Shown here: piece by piece, positions 49,401 to 61,263 of the stretch
Numbering within the stretch: the stretch's first letter is position 1
Layout of the letters: every line of letters begins with the position of its first letter
From: Cardiocondyla obscurior
Taxonomy: Eukaryota; Arthropoda; Insecta; Hymenoptera; Formicidae
NCBI RefSeq assembly: GCF_019399895.1
Contig: NC_091869.1
Location: forward strand, 6,510,001 to 6,574,000
Reading direction: 5' to 3'
Length of the DNA stretch: 64,000 nucleotides
The notes under the pieces: model-generated
Database searches by the model: none
What the model was told of the DNA's origin: nothing
The model's input: only the letters and a program-made list of their open reading frames with translations
Program-made: the position numbers and the translations under genes

Positions 49401-52400
49401 CGTTTTAATGAAAACCGCAGCGATGTAGTTGTCAAATGGCCATGACCAGTGCGAGAGTTTTGATGCCTTCTTGTATTTTCGCGAATTTTATTAAAAAATA
49501 AGTACGTAATATATAATGTAAAATAGTTTGTATCGATAATTCTTATTATTTTCTTTATTACGGTTTGATCATAATTAGAGAGTACAGTGACGATGATTTA
49601 TTTGTGTAATAAAATGCCATATGTCCACAAAGCTATTACCCTTTCACATTTTACACTATGAATGTTTACAGTAACCATTTTTTAATAATACGTAAGGCAT
49701 ATTTGTTGGATAGATAATTGAAATTTCAATGAAATTGGAAATTTGAGAATATACTGACAAGTTTAATTTATATTTTTTATCAAATACGTAACATTGTATA
49801 AAGCAATATTTTACGCGAATATTATTTGTTTTGCTCAAACATTATCTTTTTTTTTTCGAAAAAAAAAATAATAATAAAAAAATAAAAAATTTTGATACGC
49901 GACTCTTGAAACACAATATTCTTTTTCACCATGGAATTACGGTTATTTTTGTAAAACTCGATTTATTTTGTAGGTTGCGAGTGAAAATTAAATTTTTATC
50001 GCTTCACACACCGCGCGTGTTAAGGTGCAATAAAGTGCATGAAATTTTAAAGCGCAAAATTAACGTCGGCAATAATATAGCGGGCAACAAACGCGCTAGC
50101 ATGGAATAATTGTTATATTTAATGGATACATTGACTGATCTATTTAATGCTGAGAATCGAGTCAATAGTTTTTAAATTTCCATGACGATTTGACAAATTC
50201 ACGTGGCGGGGTGTCGTGTATTCATGTTTGTTGGAAATATGTACTGGTACATTGATTTAGTTATGGCGATTTATTGAATTAGTATTTCAGAAATATCGCG
50301 ACGGTTCTACGAGCGGCAGCCTGGTATTTAATTATTTTTCGTTGCATAGCGTTTGCGAAGAAATACGATGCGCGAGGGAAAAATCGTGCTAAAGATTCAT
50401 CGGAGTACTCGCAGCGAATCTGTAGGTCAAAAGGTGTTGCGGAAGGAGAGCTCGACATTGCCGGGAGTTTTCCGGGTCTTCACGAGTGGCACTCGCGTGG
50501 TACTCGAAGGGATAATAAGATCGTCGCGTGAATCCGCGAGAAGTCTGATCTCTCTAGGCGACCTTTCGCCAACCCTCGGGAATTGTCGGTGATATAACAG
50601 TGATATAAAGAAAACGAGGGTAGGGATAAAGGGGACAGATTTTGTTCCGCATTCAATTAACAATTTGCCTTTGCTCGAAGACGAATGTAAGATTCTCAAG
50701 TACTGGTGCTTACAATAACCCAGTTTCCTCGAGCATCGCCGTCGTTCCAGAACTCGTTTGAAATAAAAACAAAGCTCGCGCCGTGCGGAGGGAAAGAGAG
50801 AAAGACAGAGAAATAAAAAATAGTAGAAAATATAATAATATCATAGAGGAAGAAAATTTAAACGGAAAGGAGAAAGCACGGCGAAGTAAGATCGATTAAG
50901 AGCTTGCTATCAAAATGATTATTAGAAAAATGTCAGCGTTGCCGTTACATAATTATAGCCGTAAGAATTAAATATATATCGGAGGACAATCGTCAGCACA
51001 GTAAAAAAGAAAGAGGAGCGGAAGGACGCATTTACCCCGTGACTCTCCTCCGTTATGCTTCGACCTCGACTGACGTCACAACGATCGGTGGAAACTGCTA
51101 AAATAGTGGAATAATAATATTCCGCGCGATTCCGTCCGGCATTAGCGATTCTTTGAGCGAGTAATGAAGGAATTTGAATATTTCCCTCGCGCGCCGTTCC
51201 CCCGGCGCACGAGCTTCCAAGTCAATTACCGGATTCAACCACCGTCCTACGTTCCGCGGCCGCTTTATTAAAACAATTCGCCCGATCCCACCCTACCGCG
51301 ACACCCTTTCAGCCCTCCCGGGCGGCACCGCGAGAGAGCATGGACTCCCGCGACTTCGTTCTCTTCCTCGCCTTCGTGCCGACCGCCCTCGCTTCCATCA
51401 TCGACCTTCTCGCGGCGTCTCGGATTATTATCGCGATGGAACTCGAGACTCGAGAAGAACGAAACTGTTGCTCGTAACAATGGCGCGCGTCGTAAAGAGG
51501 TTACGATCCCGGGGTAAACGACTTGCAGCCAGAAATTCCTGTCAACGCTCTGGTATCATTTTTGTAAATTCCCGAGTAGACGCTGTGTATTTTTCGTACT
51601 TAACTTGGTGGACGACCCTACCCGGTCAAGTCCGTTCAAATTTAGGTTAGCATTTTCTTTTTGCTTAGCGGGAGATGAAAGTTTCATGTCATTGTCGAGG
51701 ATCTTTATAAACGATCGATATGTCAAAGGCAGCGCGACTTATTTTTTGTGAAAATTTAAGACGTTCGCTCATTTTCTTTTTTTTTTTTGTTTTATGATTC
51801 GTGACTTTACTGCAGAAAATTAATAATTTGTATCGAAGGGAGAGAGAAATTAATAGTATTACTACTGTTAAAATTAAAACGGTTATAATATACGGTTACC
51901 TAAAGAGAATAATAAATATGAATTAAATATTACACATTAAAGCTTTTTATCACGCGTATACAATTCGTCCACGTTTAATTAATGTTTATCAAAATAACAA
52001 TGCTATTTTTATTGGCGTTGCCGTTCAAGTTTATTACAATAGTGTTAAATTTATTCAACCCACATATTGTCATACAATCAATTTCTTTTTAAAAAAATAA
52101 TTCATGGAAATGAATTCTATTTTATCAGACTGTGTTCACTTCGTCAATCAATTATGCGTTTCCTTTAGCGATTTGAGTCGCCAACAGCAAATCGATGCCT
52201 CTATCAGCTGTGACGAGAAAATCCGACGCGAATCACGTTTTAATGCGAATCGATTGCTACGCAAGAACTTCGCCTGTAATTCGCCGTTAGCAATCACGCG
52301 ATGGGATATCGCGATGGACGTTGGCTACCCTATCGCGTTGCAATTAATATTTCAGTAGGAAATAGGCAGTGCCTAAACCCACCGAACGGCGAGAGCCGGT

Positions 52401-52824
52401 TCTGTTGGCGGGCGTCCTTTCCTGAAGCTACTAACGCGATACTGCGAGCACGTTAATTGCCTGATTGAATATGAAACACGCATGCATTTGCCGAGATATC
52501 AATTGAAATTTGATATTATCCCGTCTCTAAAATGCGAAAACCGATCGTTCCGGCGCTAACGTAACGGCCATAAAGAACTCGCAACATCGGCGTTAATTAG
52601 CACAGCCGGCAAAGATTACTGCATCCGTTATGGAATCTGGCAATTGTACGCTGTAATAGAGCGCCTAATGATGCCAAATCTTGAGATACGCTAACGAACT
52701 GAAAAATTCACGCGAATGAAACGAAACACGCAGGTTTAATAAGTAATATTGTTAATTATATTTTAACGTCGACATTTCTGACATAAAAAAAATCTGGGCC
52801 TGTCGACTGTCTCGCTTTCTCTGC

Positions 52825-52860
52825 GGAAGGAAGGAAGGAAGGAGGGACGGAAGGATGGAA
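52825..52860. repeat. (GGAA)n tetranucleotide repeat
   Basis: Four GGAA-type units followed by GGAG, GGAC and GGAT variants. Confidence 0.85.
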
Positions 52861-54265
52861 AATAATCTACCCTAATCTAACCAAAAGCTACAAGTAGTAA
52901 GTGTACCGGCTAACACGTCTTCGGCCGTAGATCACTCAATTGTAATTACCATAAAAAAATTATTATAATTAATTAATCTCCCCAAATATAACGACGCGCG
53001 AATTAGGATTTCTGACGAACTGTGCGCGCGTAACGCGCACACGGTTTCTTCTGTAATAAAAATCTTTTTTTGTATGTCTCAATAAACGTGCGATAATTAA
53101 AAAAAAAAAAAAGTGCAGCGTCGCGGAACTTGCTGATAAATCTTGGGACGAGCGGTTGAACTGGCATTTCGACCTTTTACGAGTAAATCACGGAAACGGT
53201 TATTTTCCCTGCGTTTAGCCGGGTTTCGTGTTACCGTGGAATTTTAGCGGAATCAGCAGCCGACCGAAATAATTCTTTTTCTATTACCGCCTCCTTCCTC
53301 CCGAGGATCGTTAGGGACGCGCGGGAGAACTTCTTCCCTCGGACACAATTAATGCGATCACTTAGTTTTCTTCTTGTTACCTATTACGCTGTCCTCAACC
53401 TATTTGTAACACAAATTGTCCTTGACGTGGCCTCCCTTCCTTTTACATTCATTCCTCGGTGCGAGTTAGAGCTGAGACAATTAAAAATTGCACGGCTAGC
53501 GAAACTGGTGAAGGGGGGAAAAAAAAAAGGCGCAGAGACAAAACGAGAGATAGAAAGAGAAAGAGAGAGAGAAGCTTTTAATCAAAGACCAAAGGTACTA
53601 AACGATGGGGAAATTAATCGTTACTTTGAACTCGCGCGTACAGTTCTCTCGGCAGTAAAAAGTTTTCGAAAATCCCATGGATAATTATTCGCCGCGTAAA
53701 AAGTTATTTTACGCCTAAAATCGAAGCGAAGGGCGGCATTCACCGTTCTTCTTCCTTAAATTTCGGTTTGGCCAGTAAATTTCTTAATTAATCGCCGATA
53801 AATAAAATTGCGGGGTTTTCACGTCAAAGGAATTATTAAATCCAGGAGCAGTCCTTAAAAAATTAATTATGCGTATTAAAATGAATCTATTGAGGACCAA
53901 TTAGTGCGCCAAATAATTCACGGCAAAATTCCAAACAGCATGGGAATCGAATTATCAATGGCCCTTAATGCGTGGCGACGCAAATTCATTCCGCATATCC
54001 CCGTGTAAATGCGAGGAAGGCACGAGATCTGTCAAAGAGGAGCTCTGATAAAATAATTAGTAGTCGCTAGGTGTGTGCCGCGTGTGTGGAGCTGATCGCG
54101 GCCGCGTATACGAGTCATGCTCGCACGTGTTGCTCGCATCACGATTTCGCGAACACCCTCACGTCACACGCACGCTCGCGAGCAATGAATGCCAAGCTAA
54201 ATATGCGTGTTCACGCGCATCCACCACGATAACGGATGCTCTATCTCCCTTTTTCCTCCCTCTCT

Positions 54266-54270
<5 letters not shown>

Positions 54271-54297
<27 letters not shown>
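54271..54297. repeat. (CT)n microsatellite
   Basis: Uninterrupted CT units inside a longer pyrimidine tract (about 54242-54310). Confidence 0.95.
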
Positions 54298-54301
<4 letters not shown>

Positions 54302-55082
54302 CCCCTCCGTCCCTCGTCTCGCATTTCGATTGCGAGGTAGACGCGGCTCAAAGAGGATTAGATAGCGGAGGAGCTGGTACATACAACATGTGCATACAGC
54401 ACAATCTATTGAAACGGGCTGGTATTTAAACGTCTGCACACTCCGAAATTATATTTCGAAATAAAAACGTCGGATGCGCTGAAAAATTCTAAAATAAAAT
54501 CTCTCATCTTTGTAAAATTTATATTATGGAAGACGGTGAAATATAAAATTATTACATTATTGAAAGGACTTCGCAGTGTACGATTTTTAAGCTTCGCATT
54601 CGAAAACAAAATTTAAAAAAATGCACTTTAATGACAAGTAATTAGGACAAACGAGGTTTGCCCGGGGAATTTCGGATTATCACAACGGGACGGTTAAAAA
54701 GATCGTATTTGCGCGACGTATAATTAATCGCCATTCGGACAGCTCGGGCGGCCGGACGCCGTGGAGATTCCCTTTTATTAAAAAAGTTGCGAAGCTGTCT
54801 AACACCGAGTAAAGCTCGACGACTGAGTTTATTTATATGTTAATGCCGGCCCAACAATGGGGCCGTGACTTCCGGCTGTTTCCCATCCTCGTGCCCGTCG
54901 TCGTTGCACCGGCACTCGGTGAAAGTTCATCCGAAACCGCTACCCTCTCTGTCCCGCGGTGGATATCGCTGATTTAATTACCATTTGTTCTGCCTACAAT
55001 TCGTCGTGTTCCGCGTAACGCTAACTATTGCGCACGACAGAAACGGCGCGGAACAGAAATCCGGCGGGATTGTAACACACAG

Positions 55083-55139
55083 AAAAAAAAAAAAAAAAAA
55101 GAGAGAGAGAGAGAGAAAGAGAGGAGGGGAAAAAAAAAG
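55083..55139. repeat. Poly-A followed by (GA)n
   Basis: An 18-nt A run, then GA units, then another A-rich run. All are purine on the + strand. Confidence 0.9.
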
Positions 55140-55356
55140 AAATAGCCCGTTTTACACATTCTCGCGTAATACGATTGTAACGCAAAAGGGTGCGATCATA
55201 ATCGAATTTCGGTGTTGCCGAGCGCAAACGTTCAATCCGTCGAAAGCGGAATCGGTTTAACCGGTTCGAAGGGCGGTTAAACGCTATTGATCGTTTCCTA
55301 TTGCTTGGAAATGCAGTATTAAACCTATGTACGCACCTGGCGTCTCTCCCTCTCTC

Positions 55357-55384
55357 CTCTCTCTCTCTCTCTCTCGCTCTCTCT
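55357..55384. repeat. (CT)n microsatellite
   Basis: CT units with one G interruption, inside a pyrimidine tract beginning near 55342. Confidence 0.9.
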
Positions 55385-56246
55385 ACCTTGCAGAATATCG
55401 TGCTTAATCGTACGCGGTGCGATCCGATCGGCGAACAATATATACCTTTACCATTGATGATTCAGCCGATCGCATCGGCTGATCTCTTGCCGGTTGACTT
55501 TGTTTCCCGTACCGTGCGCGGTGCAATTTAAAGCCTGCTAGTGTTAAGTAATTATCAGCGATTTATCCGCGAAGTAGGCGTATACGTTTGAAATTATTTC
55601 TACAAGAATTATAAAATAAAAAATATATCAAATGAGTAATGAGACGAAGAACCGCGTTTCGCTTGAAATTATTCCGATTCTGCGGGCAATTTGACGTGAC
55701 AATTCGGACCGGTATGCAATGGTATTTGCGATCAAATCGGGATGAGAAAGCGAAAGTTGTGCAAAACGCTTTGCAGTGTCAAGTCGTTCACGTTGAAGGG
55801 TGGAGTTTAACAGCACTGGCGGCTGCTGGTTCAGCTGTTTACAGGAGTTCACCCTGTGGCCTTTGCCACCGATTCAACCTCGTCTATCGTATCGAAGGTT
55901 TACACTTAGACGCGTTCTCTGTCTACGTACTAGCGCCTGCGTGATGCTAATGAGGCATGGATTTAAAATCACGCATCGCGACGGGCGAACTCAATAAAAT
56001 GCTGTGTCATTCTTTGCCGAGTCGGGCTAATTCGATGAAGGTGGAGGACTCTTTGATAATCACCGTGCCTTTGCGTTCCTTTTCAAGCTCGCCGTCGCTG
56101 CATTTTCGAGAAAATATGCTTCGTAGTCCGCGAACATGAAATGGCATCGAGTAATGTGTTAAATAATTAATGAACGCCCGAAAGAGATGGTAAGGTGAGT
56201 TTCTTGCGCGGAAGAGCTTAAACCTTCAAATACTAAGCGAATTTTT

Positions 56247-56249
<3 letters not shown>

Positions 56250-56277
<28 letters not shown>
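56250..56277. repeat. (GA)n microsatellite
   Basis: Fourteen uninterrupted GA units. Confidence 0.95.
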
Positions 56278-56283
<6 letters not shown>

Positions 56284-57479
56284 AGAGATTCAGAGATCCT
56301 AAAGTTTTACTTGCGAAAATGAAAATCTTTTGCCTAACTAGAATATTCATTAAATCTTGACGAGAATAAAATATTCGTGGCCACCGACACATTGGAAGTA
56401 TTACGTAAAAATAGATATCAATTTAACTGAATATTTGTTTTAATAAATTACATTAATGAATATAAATATAATATGTTTTATCTGCATTTTAATAAATATA
56501 AGTCACACGGCGTATTAATAATTATTTAATAAAATCTTTCATAATATTTTCTTTGCGTACTTGATAATAATAATTTAATACGTGAGTGCAGGCGGTTTTA
56601 CGAAGGTACGCTAATCCCCGCGTGTCTTTCATTATCAGTCGCTATACGCTCGCCATTCTCCGCTTCTCGTTCCGGTGCTAGCAATGCGGATGTGCGACAA
56701 CCGAGGTCGAGAATCGTTAACGTATCGCTAACTTGTTCGATATCTGGGTGTTGCTTTAAGCTCACTTCCCTAAGTACTGCCGTCATTACTATGGAGCGTG
56801 GCTCTCCCCCAACCCTCCGTGCGCTACCTTCCTCTGCAATCTGCCGTGCAATCCCTGGCTACACCAACACGTCCATGGCACTCCCGTTGCCGCCACGTCG
56901 CGGTGAATCGGGCGATTGCATACCAACGAGAGAGGAGGTGTGTTTGCTCGTTAGTGCTCGAACCCCCGCGACCGCGACTCGAAAACGGCCGTTTTTCCGA
57001 CGGTAAAGATGAATCTCGAACAACGCGAATCACCATCGGGTTGTAAACGACGGGCGTTAAATCATTCTCAGACTACAGGGTGTTTCGTTAGCTCGCGCCA
57101 CGCCGGGTTTTCTTTTTTTTTTTCTTTTCTTTTTTTTTCTTTTTTTTTTTCTTTTTTTTCCATCTTTTCGAACGAGCTGAAATGTCTCCTCGCAAATGCT
57201 CGCCGTGCAGGCAAATTGCGCCGTGTTTAACTTCCGCCAGAGTTGAGCTTTGATACTCCGAAGTATATTGTTGACGGAGTTTTCTAACATACATTATCTA
57301 ATGCTACCTAACAACGGTTGGAACCGTTGAACTTTGCACTTAATTCGCGATATTTGAAACTAATGAAATTGTAATTTCTCCTGCCAGGAATAAACGACGA
57401 CGTGGATATTTGAAAGCCGATCAGATATATCTCGAAATTTAATCTAAGAAATAAAAGATCGAATAATTGAATCGTATAT

Positions 57480-58760
57480 AAATCGGCGTGAAACTGCGAG
57501 GGCGGCTAATGGCACGTAACATCCTCGTTCTCTCGCGCGACGTTATGAAGGTCAAGGACGTGGAATCGACTTTGTTAAATAACAGCTCGAGGAGCTTGTC
57601 GGAGGGTATTTCCTATCGTGTCCTCGAGCACCAATTCGCCGCGGTGGGATGCAGGGTGGATTTTCGAGGGTGCGCCCTAAGGGGAAGTTTCAGCGAAAGG
57701 CTTTTCGTTAACCAATGACGTAGTAGGGCGGCTCCTTTCCCACATTGGTGAGAGCGCTTCCTAAAACCTAACCCAGTTTCCACTGCGGTCGGGGCCAGTA
57801 TGCTAATCCGCTACAACGTTCGGGCATCTATTGAAACCGCAGCCTCCTCGTGCTGCTTCTGGCCGGAGTTCCTCTAACCACGGCAGCTCGCGCAACAATG
57901 ATCTATGTAGCACGACGAGGCGGTGGACGTGTTTGGTGCGCTGCACAGAGCCGCTAGATCAGGACCGGACGTTAATTACTGCCACCAATCAGCGACGTTG
58001 CACCGGCTCGCCTGTTAGTCGGGGTGCTAAGGGCAGTTCGCTGCCACCCGGTCTCACCGACGGATCCCCCCCTCGTCTCTCCTACGCCTCTTCCGGCCGC
58101 ATTGACGAATTCGAGCCGTCTTCCAGAGGCCGAATCGATTAATTCCGGGGCTTTATTCGGCCACGTGTACGAATTGCGTGATCGCCGGAGCGTAATCATA
58201 CACCCGATAGCAAGCGCGGCAAACCCGTCGATCGTTTCCCAGCCTGCTAATGCGGAGCGTCTTGATCAAAGAGTCACAACCGTACGCGATTACGGCGGGA
58301 CGATAAGATACCCCTTCCCGGTGACCGCGTTTAAAGAGTATCTAATAGTATCGACCCGTTCTCTCACGGTAAACCGAATTCCGCGCCCATCATACTCCGT
58401 CGCCGCGGCCGGAGCATTAGCCAATGACTTTCGTAGTTCCGCTCTAGATTGGATCTACGCCGGGCTGAGTAATTGGCGATTAATAACACGCCCCGCCGAA
58501 TATCGGTATAACGTAAGACGCGGGCCATCGGTATTGTAATTAAGGCTGGGGCTACACGGCGCGTCTGGGGCCCGCGCGAAACCTTCCGGAACGCTATCGC
58601 ATCCATCACGTGCCACCTGGCGATTAATACAGGGACGTTCGGACGCTTATCTGGGTTATCTTCGCCATCGATAATATATCAACTCCATCCGAGGTATCGC
58701 GTGCGTCTCTATGCCGAACTTCTCTCCGCCCCCGCGCGCGTCTTTGTCTCTGTCAGGTTT
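57480..58760. other. GC-rich low-homopolymer block
   Basis: About 1.3 kb of GC-rich, non-repetitive sequence lies within otherwise AT-rich intron. It includes an ATGCTAAT POU/homeodomain-like octamer at about 57799-57806. Open frames of 103 and 171 codons (57831-58142 and 58024-58539, +) overlap in different frames and resemble no family. It is a candidate conserved regulatory block or an undetected nested gene. Confidence 0.35.
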
Positions 58761-61232
58761 AATCGCGCGTAAGGACGAATACGGTGTCATAATTCTCGCG
58801 CGATAGCGTGCCGCGATTAATCGCCCAGCCGGTGTCGCAACTTCAATGAACGCCGGCCGATAATTAAATAAACATCATCTCGCTTCGTGCCTCTTGCTCG
58901 TAATTCTCCTCAAGTTTCTCGAAAAAATATTTCTCTTAACAGTTATACGAGATCGTCGGAAGCAATTCGAAAATATTAAATTTTTCTCTCGCACGCACTT
59001 TTTTACTTCACGTTTTATCGAAGAAAAGTATTTTTTCAAAGTATTTACAGAAACAGCGTTCAAATATTTATAGAAAATCTTCTTTCTATATCTTCAAACA
59101 AGTTCCTTCTTTTCTTCCCGTAATCAACTTTCGAGCTTTTATTTCCTCGCTAATGTGAAAATAAATACAAATCGCTATTTTGGGGCTATAAAATTAGCCG
59201 AGCGTCTAAGGGAATAATATAATTTCCGCGGACAGAAACCAGAACGAGTATTGCGGCTTAAACGATGCTGTTCTACAAGCCCGAGAGCGAAGAAAATCTC
59301 AGCAACTTGCGGTAGCAAGTGGAAGGGTTTCTAAGTCATTAAACCATCAAGCAGTGGAGTCGGGTAACCGATTCGGTGCGAGCAACCATGGCCGGGGATA
59401 GAGCCACCTTGGTCGTTTATACCGGGTTTCGAGGGAGATTTACCGAGCCACTGTGCCCCGTTCAGCTTCGGGGCCCATTATTGCTGATATACTGAGAGAT
59501 TAAGAGCACGTGTTACATACATTGTACCACGGTATAACGTGCCGTAGTAAAACATTTCGGCGTTGCACCGCGACGCTAACGGCGTATGTAGGTCAATCTT
59601 TCGTAACGCCACACATAAATATATTCTGATATTTTCTTTAATAATGCGATACCGTACTCGCTCGTCACTTCATCGTTACGCGGACGCGCCGATAGCACGT
59701 GAGTTAAGCGAAACGAACGGGTCAGCGTGAATCCTATTCGCGTGAGAAACGAGGGCCGTAAAATAATTTCAAACAACGAGCAAGCTCGCTCGCGCGCGCG
59801 ACCGTTTCCGTCAACCGCGCGAATTCACAATGGCCACGATCATTTGATTAACGCTCAAATCGATGATTAAAGTTTAATCCGACGTGGTGGCGCGCGGAAA
59901 AAAGAAAGCCATTGCGCTATTGGAAATCGCGTCGCGGGTAGCCTGATCCTTATTAAGCTATGATTAAATGCGAACGCCGTCTGACTGCGAGTATCGAGTG
60001 TGTTTCTGGATTTCATCCTCGATTAGTCGACGGCGAAATCCTTTCGGGTGATACGACGCGCATCCTGGTTTACATGGCTGGCTGGATTCGTTTGCATTCC
60101 GAGATATCTCGGATTAGCCAAATTTCGTACCGTTGAAAAATCGAATTACGAGTTCTAGGAGCGAATTCTCCGCTGCGCCACGGGGGTTGAGTCGGATCGT
60201 AGAATTAGCAATGTTGCTATTTCCGTGGAACGCCCGGATTCTAGCGGATGCTTGGAAATCCTTCCGGAAGATTACGAACCAGACGCTGCGATGGATAAGT
60301 GACTTTAGCGCTTTTTCGGCCTATCGTACAACAACGAATTAATTACGCGAATTTTTCTAGAAACGTAAATTTAATTTTTTTCTGTTTCTTTCTTTTTACG
60401 CGAAGTCAGCTAATCATGGGTTTTTTTTTTTTTTTTTACGCAACTCGACGATTTTTATCTCATGAATTGTTTTGAGCGGAAGCGACAAAGGAACTGTATA
60501 ATAAAGACGTGATAACAGGGACTACTGACGTCATTAAGAGCTTAAATTAATTTTACTTGTTAGGAGAAATATGTAAAAGATTGGGCGAAATCAAACAATA
60601 CGGGGATAGGACAAGTGGACGCGATTGCCTACTCAACACCTTCCTCTATAAAGGCCGAAGGCTAATTACGAAATTCTGTGGCCTCTGATGATCTTCCATA
60701 GCCGTTGTTCGACGAGAGAGATCGCCAGAATAGCAGTTGATCCAAACACAATTACCTTAGTGACATCCTTCATGCACAGACAACGTTAATTAACGAGAGT
60801 AACGAGAATAATGAAGAGCATACTATAAAGATCATTTCAATTGAGAATATTACCTCGTCCACGTGTATAAAATGAATTCAAGATCACGATTTTTTTTTTT
60901 TTTTCATTAAAAAAATATGACTCAACAAGCGTCTTTTGAAAGGTTGAATACAATTTACGTCACAGCGCAATTAACTATGTTAATTACATTCGCATTTGCT
61001 TTGGAAAAATAGTAACGAGCAAGATATTTCATTTAAGAAGTTGAGATTACTGTGTAATTGATGTTCTTAATTATGTACGTGACTTGTAATCTAAAAAATA
61101 ATTAATATTAAGGCAGGACGTTAAAGTTCTGCTTAAAATTAAAGCGCAACTCGACGGTGAACAAAGTGATACATCAGAATTTTAATTAACTGTCTCAATA
61201 ATGAAATTAACTAATTGGTGACACGTGCAACA

Positions 61233-61240
<8 letters not shown>

Positions 61241-61262
<22 letters not shown>
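61241..61262. repeat. (AT)n microsatellite after an A run
   Basis: Eleven AT units directly after about nine A residues. Confidence 0.95.

Positions 61263-61263
<1 letters not shown>

Noticed and set aside
57075..57105. ACAGGGTGTTTCG resembling a DNA-transposon terminal sequence
   Set aside because: No matching inverted end, target duplication or transposase sequence was found nearby.
58024..58539. 171-codon + strand open frame
   Set aside because: GC-rich DNA with overlapping frames and no recognisable motif. Kept only as part of the GC-rich block.
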